A stretch of 64,000 bases of DNA from the NCBI RefSeq assembly GCF_003368325.1, contig NZ_CP031467.1, positions 4,154,001 through 4,218,000 of the forward strand. Reading direction: 5' to 3'. This DNA is from Paraburkholderia caffeinilytica. GTDB lineage: Bacteria; Pseudomonadota; Gammaproteobacteria; Burkholderiales; Burkholderiaceae. Positions within the stretch are counted from its first letter, which is position 1. Each line of letters starts with the position of its first letter. The translations under genes were made by a program, and so were the position numbers. Shown in pieces: positions 53,041 through 60,586 of the stretch. The notes beneath the pieces are model-generated. The model was not told the origin of the DNA and searched no databases. It saw nothing but the letters and a program-made list of their open reading frames with translations.

Positions 53041-54036
53041 ATGACTTCGGTTAACGACCAGATTACAGGTGAGCGGATTGACCGTCTTATGACAGTAGAA
53101 ATCCGTCCGCTAAACGGCGGTCTTCCAGCAGGCTACGTAGTGCCAATGTACAACGTGTGCCGCGCTCACCATGGAGAGCCACTCAGTTCACTCGCAGCAC
53201 GAAAGCTCACCGACACATTGTCCCGCGGTGACGTCGTTTTCATTGCCACGGGGGCCGGGACACCACCCAATCTGCCGCAAGGTGAAACAGATGGCCCGGT
53301 TGGCGCCGCGGTTCTGGCCCGTGCGCTTGTAGTCGCCTTCGGGGTGCGCGTAGTCCTTGTCACCGAAGATGCACATGCTGCCCCGGTGATGGCGGTTGCT
53401 GCAACCATCAATGCCGAATTGGGCGGCCCCGCCGCAATTTCGACAGTGTGCTTCCCGCTGGGTCTTGAGCCTGGCCGCAGTATCGCGCAAACATTGATGG
53501 AAGAGTACCGACCGAGCGCGGTCGTCTTCGTTGAACGCGATGGCCCGAACAAGGAAGGTTACTTCCACGGGGTACGAGGTGATTGTCGTAACCCTGAAGA
53601 TGTCGGTCACGTTTACCTGCTCGCCGATTTTGCGCGCAAGCGCGGGGTGCTGACGATTGGCGTTGGCGACGGTGGCAATGAAGTTGGGTTTGGCGCGGTT
53701 CGCGATGCCATTACTGCTGTGCACCCGCTGGGAGGCAAATCGCTAGCTGGGCATGAATCCGGCGTTGTCACGGTGACGGTGACCGACGTGGTTGTCAGTG
53801 CGTCGGTCTCGAACTGGGGTGCGTATGCAATCGCCGCAGCGCTTGCCGCGAAGACTGGAAACATCGACGTGCTTCATAGCCAGACCCTCGAACACGAGCT
53901 GATTGAGGCAACAGTGAGAGCCGGTGCCAGAGACGGTGCGACGTCTAAAGCTGAGGTCGCAGTGGACGGCATCAACTGGCAGGGCCACACCTCGTTTGTC
54001 GAACTATTACGAAGCATTGTCATTGTGTCGCTATGA
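53041..54036 (+). CDS. D-glutamate-cyclase-like protein (DUF4392), copy A
   Basis: A 331-residue protein resembling the glutamate cyclase (DUF4392) domain of human DGLUCY, which converts D-glutamate to 5-oxo-D-proline. Blocks: GAGTPPNLPQGETDGPVGAA, FVERDGPNKEGYFHGVRG, TIGVGDGGNEVGFGAV and VSASVSNWGAYAIAAALA. ATG 53041 follows AAGAAGAG; an in-frame GTG at 53008 with AAGGAG would overlap the symporter by 20 bp and is a real alternative. It precedes a SelA-like PLP gene and a second copy. Substrate inferred only from family; it may act on another D- or N-acyl amino acid. Confidence 0.82.
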   Translation: MTSVNDQITGERIDRLMTVEIRPLNGGLPAGYVVPMYNVCRAHHGEPLSSLAARKLTDTLSRGDVVFIATGAGTPPNLPQGETDGPVGAAVLARALVVAFGVRVVLVTEDAHAAPVMAVAATINAELGGPAAISTVCFPLGLEPGRSIAQTLMEEYRPSAVVFVERDGPNKEGYFHGVRGDCRNPEDVGHVYLLADFARKRGVLTIGVGDGGNEVGFGAVRDAITAVHPLGGKSLAGHESGVVTVTVTDVVVSASVSNWGAYAIAAALAAKTGNIDVLHSQTLEHELIEATVRAGARDGATSKAEVAVDGINWQGHTSFVELLRSIVIVSL

Positions 54037-54095
54037 ACGACAGGCACCGGCAAATCTCTCGCAGCAGCACCCAACTGAATTAACAGGTGTAAGTC

Positions 54096-55415
54096 ATGAA
54101 TGACGTGAAGGACGTTAGCAATGCAGCAAAAGCTGCAAGTGTTAGTCCCGTAAAAACGGACAGTTTCGGAAACCCCATCGACCCAACCGTCGGCTTTGCC
54201 AGAGGCTCCATCATTCGCTCCAGCATCGACGAGGCACTTCGGCTTCGCCATGGACAGGCCGTCGCGGCGAAACGGGTGAAAACACTTGGCGCAGAGTCGA
54301 TAGGTGTATTCACTGGCAATCAGCGCGATTTCCCGATTAAGGCTGATGACATCGCCACGCTTTGCGAGGAGTGGGTCGGCCCGGGACTCGAAGCGGAGTC
54401 GCTGCGCCAGGTCGCAATCGGTCACATGGGTGGGAAAACTGACGATGCGGTTGCTACGTTCAATCGAACCAGCGCTGGCATCATCGCCACAATCGCAGCG
54501 CTCGCCGGCGGCAAGCCGGTCGTGTCCGTGGTCCCGCCTGGCGGACGCTCGCACGCCTCCGTGGTCCGCGGTTCGAAAATCGCGGGCGTCGCCGTGGTCG
54601 AGGTGCAGGGCGACAAGGAGTGGCTGACGGCAATTCAGAAAAACGCGCCCGCTCTGGTGGTCATTACCACGGTCACGAGCAGTCTCGAGCGTCTGGACGA
54701 CCACATCACGACCCAGGTCACGGAATACGCTCACGCACTCGGCGCGACTGTCTTTCTGGACGAAGCTTATGGCGCACGTCTTCGCACCGTGTTGCACGGC
54801 GGTCAACTGAGTCTTCAGATGGGGGCGGATATCTCCATCACGAACTGCGATAAGGCGGGGTTGTCGGGCCCGCGTGCAGGCGTCCTTGTGGGGCGCCCAG
54901 AGCTGGTTACAGCAGCAGCTGCAAAGGGCGCTGAGTTTGGTATGGAGGCACGGGCTCCGATAGCAGCCGCTGTATTCCGGTCGCTTCAGAAATATGAGCC
55001 CGAAGACCTGCGCAAGGAGTCTGCCGCGGGTCAACAGCTTGCCACCGTACTCGAAGCGAAGTTGGGCAAGGAGCTTGTCCAACGGAGCGACCTCGGACCG
55101 ATGGTCGACGAAGACGCGGTGCTCCGTGTGCTCCTGGAGCTCGCGGGCAAGACAGGTTCGAAGCCGGTCGTCGTTCCGTGCGAAGCCACATCGGCGCTCG
55201 GCATGGTTCTGCTTCAGGACTACGGCGTATTGACCGTGAACACCCACGGGCAACCGGGTGCACGCGTATCGCTGCGTCTCAAACCGACGCTCGATGCACT
55301 GGGTCGCGTCGGGGGCTTCGATGCTGTTGTGACGGCGGTTATGGAGTCTCTCGATAAGGTCGCGAAGATTATCGATAACCCCGACGCAATCAAGCGCCTT
55401 ATCGTAGGGAGTTAA
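54096..55415 (+). CDS. SelA-like fold-type I PLP enzyme of unknown function
   Basis: A 439-residue PLP protein. PLP-site residues: Asp222 in VFLDEAYGARLR and Schiff-base Lys253 in ITNCDKAGLSGPRAGVLVG, with VPPGGRSHASVVRG (His153) as ring-stacking segment. NRTSAGIIATIAALA resembles the SelA / D-glucosaminate-6-phosphate ammonia-lyase group, not classic aminotransferases. No selB or selC is nearby, so a selenocysteine role is unlikely. It sits 59 bp after copy A and 2 bp before copy B, tightly coupled. Probably an ammonia lyase, racemase or beta-eliminase on an amino acid. Confidence 0.8.
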   Translation: MNDVKDVSNAAKAASVSPVKTDSFGNPIDPTVGFARGSIIRSSIDEALRLRHGQAVAAKRVKTLGAESIGVFTGNQRDFPIKADDIATLCEEWVGPGLEAESLRQVAIGHMGGKTDDAVATFNRTSAGIIATIAALAGGKPVVSVVPPGGRSHASVVRGSKIAGVAVVEVQGDKEWLTAIQKNAPALVVITTVTSSLERLDDHITTQVTEYAHALGATVFLDEAYGARLRTVLHGGQLSLQMGADISITNCDKAGLSGPRAGVLVGRPELVTAAAAKGAEFGMEARAPIAAAVFRSLQKYEPEDLRKESAAGQQLATVLEAKLGKELVQRSDLGPMVDEDAVLRVLLELAGKTGSKPVVVPCEATSALGMVLLQDYGVLTVNTHGQPGARVSLRLKPTLDALGRVGGFDAVVTAVMESLDKVAKIIDNPDAIKRLIVGS

Positions 55416-55417
55416 AT

Positions 55418-56428
55418 ATGGCTTCAAGTATTTTCAGTGCCGTCGATGATAGGCTGGATGCACTTATCTCGTTGGACCTGGGCGGACGCGGCGTCGAGCA
55501 TCTCTATCTGGCTGCCCGGGAGCGACAAGGCGGCTCCCTCGTGGGTGCCGCAGCCGATGCGCTCGCAGCCATCCCTGAAAAAGCGAACGTCTTTGTGACC
55601 ACCGGTTCGGTGTCACGCGCGTGGATTTCGCCATCCATTGGCGAGAACGATGGTCCAGCCGGACTTGCGGCAGTCGTGCGCGCGCTCTCACTGGCGAAGA
55701 AGGCGCTTTGCATCACCTTCGTCGAAGAGACGCTTATCGAAACTACTTCGGCGATTCTGACGACGGCAGGTCTGACTGTTCTTCCCTATGAACAGGCCGT
55801 AATCGCGCGCGACGATGGCAGCCTGGCCGTTGTGTGTGTCGAGCCTTTCCCTGTCGAGGACTCGGCGGCAAGAGACGCTTCGAAATCGCTTCTCGACAAA
55901 TACGACCCGGCACTGTTCTTCTCTACGGAGCGCGTCGGTCGCAACGTCGACGGCATTTACTGCAGCATGCGTGGTATCGACTACGGAATGGGACGGGCTC
56001 GCATCGATTTCCTCTTCGATGAGGCTATCGTGCGGAAAATCCCGACGGTGGCTGTCGGCGATGGTGGTAACGAGATTGGTATGGGCGTCGTCATGGACGC
56101 CGTTCAGAAGCACGTCAAATTTGGCGACAAGCGACCTGATGGCAGCAAGGGTATCGGCGCGGTGACCGGAACCGACGTGCTCGTGACAGCAGCATGTTCC
56201 AACTGGGGCTGCTATGCCATCGCGGGCGCCTTCGCGGCTCGCCAGGGCAAGGCATCGCTGGCACACACGCCGGCGTTAGAGGCTTCTCTCCTCAGGCGCG
56301 GCGTGGATGTCGGTCTAATCAACTCGGTAGCAAATATCGTCGACCCTAACGTCGACGGGATTCCCGAGGCGACGCATCTGGCCGTTGTGCAACTCATCTC
56401 GACGATTATCAGTCCAGCGTTCAAGTAG
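55418..56428 (+). CDS. D-glutamate-cyclase-like protein (DUF4392), copy B
   Basis: A 336-residue paralogue of copy A. Shared blocks are SIGENDGPAGLAAVVRAL, VAVGDGGNEIGMGVVMDAV and VTAACSNWGCYAIAGAFA. It differs where copy A has ERDGPNKEGYFHGVRG: here TERVGRNVDGIYCSMRG, losing the DGP. The two may form a heterodimer, or one copy may be specialised or inactive. ATG follows GGGAG and lies 2 bp after the PLP-gene stop. A strong terminator follows at 56542. Confidence 0.82.
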   Translation: MASSIFSAVDDRLDALISLDLGGRGVEHLYLAARERQGGSLVGAAADALAAIPEKANVFVTTGSVSRAWISPSIGENDGPAGLAAVVRALSLAKKALCITFVEETLIETTSAILTTAGLTVLPYEQAVIARDDGSLAVVCVEPFPVEDSAARDASKSLLDKYDPALFFSTERVGRNVDGIYCSMRGIDYGMGRARIDFLFDEAIVRKIPTVAVGDGGNEIGMGVVMDAVQKHVKFGDKRPDGSKGIGAVTGTDVLVTAACSNWGCYAIAGAFAARQGKASLAHTPALEASLLRRGVDVGLINSVANIVDPNVDGIPEATHLAVVQLISTIISPAFK

Positions 56429-56541
56429 TATTTGTTGAACGGTATCGAGCACCGTGTCTCAGACAGAGCGCACAAAGCTAGGCCAAACCCCCGTTCTTCG
56501 GAGCGTGGAGTATTTGTTTTTTTGGGCGAAGCAACTCCGGG

Positions 56542-56575
56542 CAGCGCCATATTACGGACATGGCGCTGTTCTTTC
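56542..56575 (+). terminator. Intrinsic terminator of the DUF4392/PLP operon
   Basis: CAGCGCCAT (56542-56550) and ATGGCGCTG (56560-56568) are perfect 9-bp arms around a 9-base loop, followed by TTCTTTC. It begins 113 bp after the copy B stop and is the best-formed intrinsic terminator in the window. Confidence 0.75.
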
Positions 56576-56854
56576 GAGACAGCTCGAGTTGCGCCCACAT
56601 TCAGACTCACCTCATCGCCGTCCTCGTCGCATTCGCGGGCTCAAGCGGCACTCCGGGCGTGCCGCGCTCCAGTTGAAAACCTGCACAGGAACAAACCGCC
56701 ATTCAAAGTCGTGAGGGTTCTTGTGCGAGCCGCCGATGATGCCGCACCTACGCACGGGTTGTTCAAGCGCCCCGGTCGCCTTAAACCTCTCCTGACGCGG
56801 CAGGTCGCCGTTTCCTGGGCCGCACTCAAGAAGACGATAACTAGAAAGAAAAAT

Positions 56855-56910
56855 CTTCCTATAGAGTCAAAAAGTGTCGTCTTTTTTTTCTTAATTTGAC
56901 TTCCTATAGT
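56855..56910 (+). promoter_or_regulatory. Conserved regulon promoter, copy 3
   Basis: GTCGTC (56876-56881), 22 bp, CTATAG (56904-56909). CTATAGAGTCAAA upstream and TTTGACTTCCTATAG downstream are near-inverted arms, and TTCCTATAG occurs directly twice. AAAAAG-N6-CTTTTT spans GTCGTC. It differs from copy 2 at only a few bases over this span. It now drives a small ORF and a decayed gene, so it may be a relic promoter. Confidence 0.7.
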
Positions 56911-57082
56911 TGCGACATGGGCTTGCAACTGACTGTGATTTTCGGGAAAAACCTGCCGATAAATCAGGTGGTTGTGGTGGCTCTGAAAACGTTGGCTCAT
57001 CGCCTGTTGTCGTTCGGTCAAATTTCCCGGGTGGGCCGGTAGCCACGCAAATCGTCCTAACCATCAAGCTACTGGTGCGCAA

Positions 57083-57280
57083 ATGAACTCGTTCGAAACC
57101 CCTGTAATCGCCTTATCCCCATATCTCGTAACTCGCAGCACCGAGGCTGCCGTGTGCGTTAGCGCAGGTAAGAAGGCTTCGCTTTACGTAGTCATGCTGC
57201 AGGCTCCAATGAACGCACTTGCCAGCAATGTTTCCGACCGCGCTGACGTTTCGTCTGTCGCAATTCTCGGCTACAACTAA
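57083..57280 (+). CDS. Small hypothetical protein downstream of promoter copy 3
   Basis: A 65-residue ORF, MNSFETPVIALSPYLVTRST to SVAILGYN, with no recognised domain and no good ribosome-binding site (TGGTG only). It is placed between promoter copy 3 and the decayed NADH dehydrogenase gene, 15 bp before its start. Codon use is unremarkable. It may be a short regulon protein, or chance coding in a degenerating region. Confidence 0.35.
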   Translation: MNSFETPVIALSPYLVTRSTEAAVCVSAGKKASLYVVMLQAPMNALASNVSDRADVSSVAILGYN

Positions 57281-57295
57281 GTACAGGAGCTTGTG

Positions 57296-57852
57296 ATGCA
57301 TCGCATCGTAATCGTGGGCGGTGGCGCCGGCAGCCTTGAATTAGCTACGCGTCTTGGCAACAAGCTCGGGAAATCGAAGCGAACTCACATTACGCTGGTT
57401 GACCGCTGCCCGACTCATGTCTGGAAGCCGCTGTTGGATGAAGTGGCAGCAGGAAGTCTCGATGCGCATGCACATCAGATTGATGTATGCAGCACAAGCT
57501 CATTGGCATCACTTCGAATTTGTCCGCGGCGAAATGGTCGGACTGGAGCGCGCGTCGCAGTTTCTACGTCTTGCCCCCATATTCGACACGGAATACGATA
57601 ACGAGGAAATCTTGCCTGCGCGAAGCATCGGGTACGACGCGCTCGTTCTTGCCTTGGGCAGTCAAACACACTTTTTCGGGGTGCCGGGCGCGCAGTCGAA
57701 TGCGATACCTCTTGATACCTTGCCGTAGGCCGAACGATTGAGGTGTAGTCTTCTCCAGACTTGAGTCAAGAAGGCCGCCCTCAATGCCTCAGGTACCGAG
57801 GCGGCAGTGAACGCGGCAATCATTGGTGGCGGCTACGGGCGTCGATCTGGCC
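57296..57852 (+). pseudogene. ndh: Decayed type II NADH dehydrogenase gene
   Basis: ATG 57296 has AGGAG 6 bp upstream. The start [20 protein letters not shown] and [20 protein letters not shown] match NDH-2 FAD proteins. An extra base near 57485 shifts to [20 protein letters not shown] and DALVLALGSQTHFFGVPGA. A TAG at 57726-57728 replaces the expected Gln codon, a second stop lies at 57762-57764, then KAALNASGTEAAVNAAIIGG. A two-base loss near 57834 precedes ATGVDLA. Homology then switches abruptly to a CoA-transferase. Several independent lesions, so clearly dead. Confidence 0.8.
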
Positions 57853-58239
57853 ACCGAAGGCGGGCGCTTCCAGGCGCGTCATGCGATTGCGGCGGTGCTG
57901 GAGCCGTGGTTTGCTGGACGCACCGTGGCAGAGATCGGTGAACGCTTCGATGGCAGCGGTGTGCTATGGGGCGTATATCGCGATTTTCAGCAACTGATCG
58001 AAGAGGACTGGCGCTGCTCCAACGATAACCCCATGTTTGCGCCAGTCGACCAGCCAGGCGTCGGACGGGTGCTGACGCCGCGTGTGTCCTTGTCGTTCGC
58101 CGAAACACCGGCGCCTGCGCCATCTGTTGCGCCGATGCTGGGAGAAAATACGGGCGATGTGCCTGGGCGTTTGCTCGGGCTTACACCCGAACGAGTCAAT
58201 GACCTGACTGCGCGTGGAATTGTTGAAAGGATGATTTGA
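57853..58239 (+). pseudogene. C-terminal remnant of a CoA-transferase family III gene
   Basis: The frame reads TEGGRFQARHAIAAVLEPWF, then ERFDGSGVLWGVYRDFQQLI and PGRLLGLTPERVNDLTARGI, resembling the C-terminal third of CaiB/BaiF proteins of the 2-methylfumaryl-CoA isomerase type. The N-terminal two thirds are absent; the join to the ndh remnant is in-frame with ATGVDLA. It is not the same subfamily as the gene at 3371-4480. Confidence 0.7.
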
Positions 58240-58582
58240 CTGGTGGGTTCGCGCTCGATCGCGATTGCTTCGGGCGAAATTGCGCAAGTGGTCGTTCAGC
58301 GCAATATCTGGTCGTGACGCCGGCTGCTGAACCGGTAGGAGCCAGCGGCGCTGCAGTCGTATGGCCGGTTGTCGGTCTCATGCCGGGCTTTTCGTATGGC
58401 CGAAAACTGGACGTCCGTGGCACGTAAGCGCTATCCACGAGCAGCCGTCAAAAGCCGTGCGGCAGACCGGTCGCTTGCCTGGTGTATTTTTCCCTATCCC
58501 GTCTCCGGTTGACATGTCTTCCGGGTGTGATCAGACATCTCGAACGACATTGCTTGGTTATGGAGCGTCCCCGAACAGCGCC
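58240..58582. other. Degenerate non-coding stretch
   Basis: Between the CoA-transferase and SMP-30 remnants there is no recognisable gene on either strand; short open frames show no family motif. It probably consists of further decayed sequence. Confidence 0.4.
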
Positions 58583-58678
58583 TGTACTGGAGTGATGTTC
58601 GGCGGCCCTAAGCTCACTGAGCTGTACGTCACGTACGATGGGGCGTCCGATATGAGGTATTCGGCAGAAGGAGGATAA
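58583..58678 (+). pseudogene. C-terminal remnant of an SMP-30/gluconolactonase gene
   Basis: CTGVMFGGPKLTELYVTYDG, followed by a short tail and stop, matches the last propeller strands of SMP-30 proteins (CVaFGGpdl.tLYVTs). Upstream sequence is not homologous. It lies 134 bp from the stop of the IclR-SMP-30 fusion on the opposite strand, so lactonase genes seem to have been repeatedly gained and lost here. Confidence 0.6.
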
Positions 58679-58811
58679 GGGCGGGCTTTTTGCTGTCGTC
58701 GGACTTGGTTTGCGTGGTTTGCGGGAGCCGCGATACACCGGCGATTCCGTGCCGATCCAACGGGCGCACGCGGCCTTGCAATGCTCGCAGGGGCGAGTCT
58801 GGATGAACGAA

Positions 58812-60422
58812 TCACGCCTGCACCCTTGCCGGCGCGGCGCCGGGGCGCACTTTCAGCAGTCGCCCTGACCATGGGGCACTCGTCAGCGATTCGAGCGACT
58901 GCAGATGCCGGTCGCTCGTCACGTACAACGCTGGACCGTCCGCATCAGGCACAAAGGCGAGGCCAGTCGGCGCCGCCACCGGCAGACTGACAAGCCGGTC
59001 CACGCTGCCATCGGCCGCGAACCGCACGAGGGTCCAGCCATCTTTTAGCGCGGTCCAGAGGCCGCCGTCTTCGTCAAGGGCAATCCCAGACAGACGCCCT
59101 GAACCCTTTGGCATCGAAGCCAGCCGACGCACGGTCGGCGATCCTTTGCGCAGCATGAACAGGGTCCCGGAATCAGGGGCGACGGCGTAGGCCGTGACGC
59201 CGTCGTGAGCCCAGGTCATTGCTTCGATCCGCTCGCTAAAGCGCCAATGCGGTCTGACGCGGCCCTCGTCATCCACGACGCCGAGGCTGCACTCCGTATC
59301 GCCTTCGGCGCACAAGGCGACCCAACAGCCACCCTGAGGATCGACACAAAGCGCGTTTATCGCAGGGTCGGTCCACACCGAGGCGTCGCTTATCCGCGTG
59401 ACGTGGCCGTCTGCTTCGAGCCGCACGTAATGTCCGTCATGAACGACAATCAGCGTGTCGCCGCGTAACAGCATGGCTGTGATCGGCGCGTCGAGACGCG
59501 CGATGATGCGATCCTGTTTGCCGTCGAAGCAATGCACGGCCGGCGCGAGCGCGTCGGCCCAGTAGAGGCAACGGCTCATGCCAGACCACACGGGAAACGC
59601 ACCGTGAAACGCCCAACCGTCGCTGACCGGTTCGACTTCTTCCACGCCGGACTGATACCTGCTCACGGTCAATTGCGAACCGACGCGCCGTGCGGCGTCG
59701 GCGAGTTCCGGACCGAGCAGTTCGAGCCTTGTGAGGCTTAGCCTGTAGGCAGGACCTGCGACACTCAATGCACCGCGCACCTCGCCCGCGGTATCGACAA
59801 TTGGCGCGGCTACGCAGCGCACGCCGAGCACGATTTCCTCGTCGTCGATCGCGTAGCCGCGTGAGCGCGTAATGCCGAGTTCTATCTGCAGGCGCCGGCG
59901 ATCCGTGATCGTGTGCGGCGTCAGCGCGTCCAGCGTGATGCTTTTGACGAGCGCCTCGCACTGGTCTTTCGGCAGCCGCGACAGGATTGCCTTGCCCTGA
60001 CCCGTGCAATGCAGCGGCTTGCTTTGTCCGAGCGTGGCGGCCGAGCGTTGCGAATGCGCGCCGTCGCATCGTTCGAGCGACAGCACCGTACCGCCGTCCA
60101 GCACCGCGAGGTACGACGTTTCTCCAGTCAGATCGCGCAGCGTGCGCAATTCCACGCTGGCTGCGGCGACCAGATCCGGCATCAGGTACGCGTTGCGCAC
60201 AAGTTCGAGGTAGCGAAAGCCGAGCCGGTAAACCCGCCGCACCTGATCGCGCCGGACCAGCCCGCGTTCGACGAGGGTCGCGAGGATGCGATACAGCGTG
60301 GTCTTTGGCAAGCCGGCCTGGTCGAGTAATTCGGCGTTGCTCATGCCATTGGGCGCCGCGCCGATCAGATCGAGCACGCCCAGCGCCTTATCCAGTGATG
60401 CAGTTCCTTCTCCTACGCTCAT
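58812..60422 (-). CDS. IclR-family regulator fused to an SMP-30-like beta-propeller
   Basis: A 536-residue two-part protein. Residues 1-~255 form a full IclR regulator: winged helix ~7-65 (MSNAELLDQAGLPKTTLYRI) and GAF-like effector domain (QSKPLHCTGQGKAILSRLPK; VLGVRCVAAPIVDTAGEVRG). Residues ~262-536 form an SMP-30/gluconolactonase-like propeller (FPVWSGMSRCLYWADA; SGIALDEDGGLWTALKDGW). The N-terminal metal Glu of the usual GEGPVW is Ala in GAFPVW, and other Asn/Asp ligand positions appear changed, so it is more likely a ligand sensor than an enzyme. No frameshift separates the parts. It is divergent from the RraA operon, whose promoter region holds a perfect IclR-type dyad. Confidence 0.85.
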   Translation of the reverse strand: MSVGEGTASLDKALGVLDLIGAAPNGMSNAELLDQAGLPKTTLYRILATLVERGLVRRDQVRRVYRLGFRYLELVRNAYLMPDLVAAASVELRTLRDLTGETSYLAVLDGGTVLSLERCDGAHSQRSAATLGQSKPLHCTGQGKAILSRLPKDQCEALVKSITLDALTPHTITDRRRLQIELGITRSRGYAIDDEEIVLGVRCVAAPIVDTAGEVRGALSVAGPAYRLSLTRLELLGPELADAARRVGSQLTVSRYQSGVEEVEPVSDGWAFHGAFPVWSGMSRCLYWADALAPAVHCFDGKQDRIIARLDAPITAMLLRGDTLIVVHDGHYVRLEADGHVTRISDASVWTDPAINALCVDPQGGCWVALCAEGDTECSLGVVDDEGRVRPHWRFSERIEAMTWAHDGVTAYAVAPDSGTLFMLRKGSPTVRRLASMPKGSGRLSGIALDEDGGLWTALKDGWTLVRFAADGSVDRLVSLPVAAPTGLAFVPDADGPALYVTSDRHLQSLESLTSAPWSGRLLKVRPGAAPARVQA

Positions 60423-60532
60423 ATTCCCATCCTCTGGAACTCACGAATGAAAACGAGGATAGCACCCGGTTTCATCTGAAGGAGTCGCGAGCTAGCATTC
60501 TCCTCACGATGACGCACCAAACAGCAGATTCA

Positions 60533-60549
60533 GTTCCAGAGTGTGGAAC
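60533..60549. promoter_or_regulatory. Perfect IclR-type operator
   Basis: GTTCCA-GAGTG-TGGAAC is a perfect 17-bp inverted repeat in the divergent region between the IclR-fusion start (60422) and the RraA-like start (60587). IclR proteins typically bind TGGAA/TTCCA dyads. It lies 37 bp before the GTG start, where binding would affect transcription initiation; a lone TGGAACT half-site occurs near 60434. Confidence 0.65.
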
Positions 60550-60586
60550 TGAAGATTCGCGAATTCCCACTGAACAGGAAACGCCA

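Larger units (their letters stand above)
56429..57082. other. 654-bp gap: terminator, then conserved promoter and leader
   Basis: After the operon, an intrinsic terminator lies at 56542-56575. About 280 bp without recognisable coding follow. Promoter copy 3 is at 56855-56910, then a ~173-nt leader leading to a small ORF at 57083. No intact gene is supported in the gap. Confidence 0.55.

Noticed and set aside
54096..55415. Genuine selenocysteine synthase (SelA)
   Set aside because: No selB, selC or selD nearby, and the catabolic operon context argues for a SelA-fold metabolic enzyme.
53874..55427. 517-codon antisense frame over the SelA-like gene
   Set aside because: Cys/Arg/His-rich shadow with no motif; the sense frame carries the PLP-site Asp and Lys.
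56868..56910. Intrinsic terminator suggested by the T-run
   Set aside because: The same T-tract recurs at fixed spacing in three upstream regions, with no GC stem before it; a promoter/operator role fits better.
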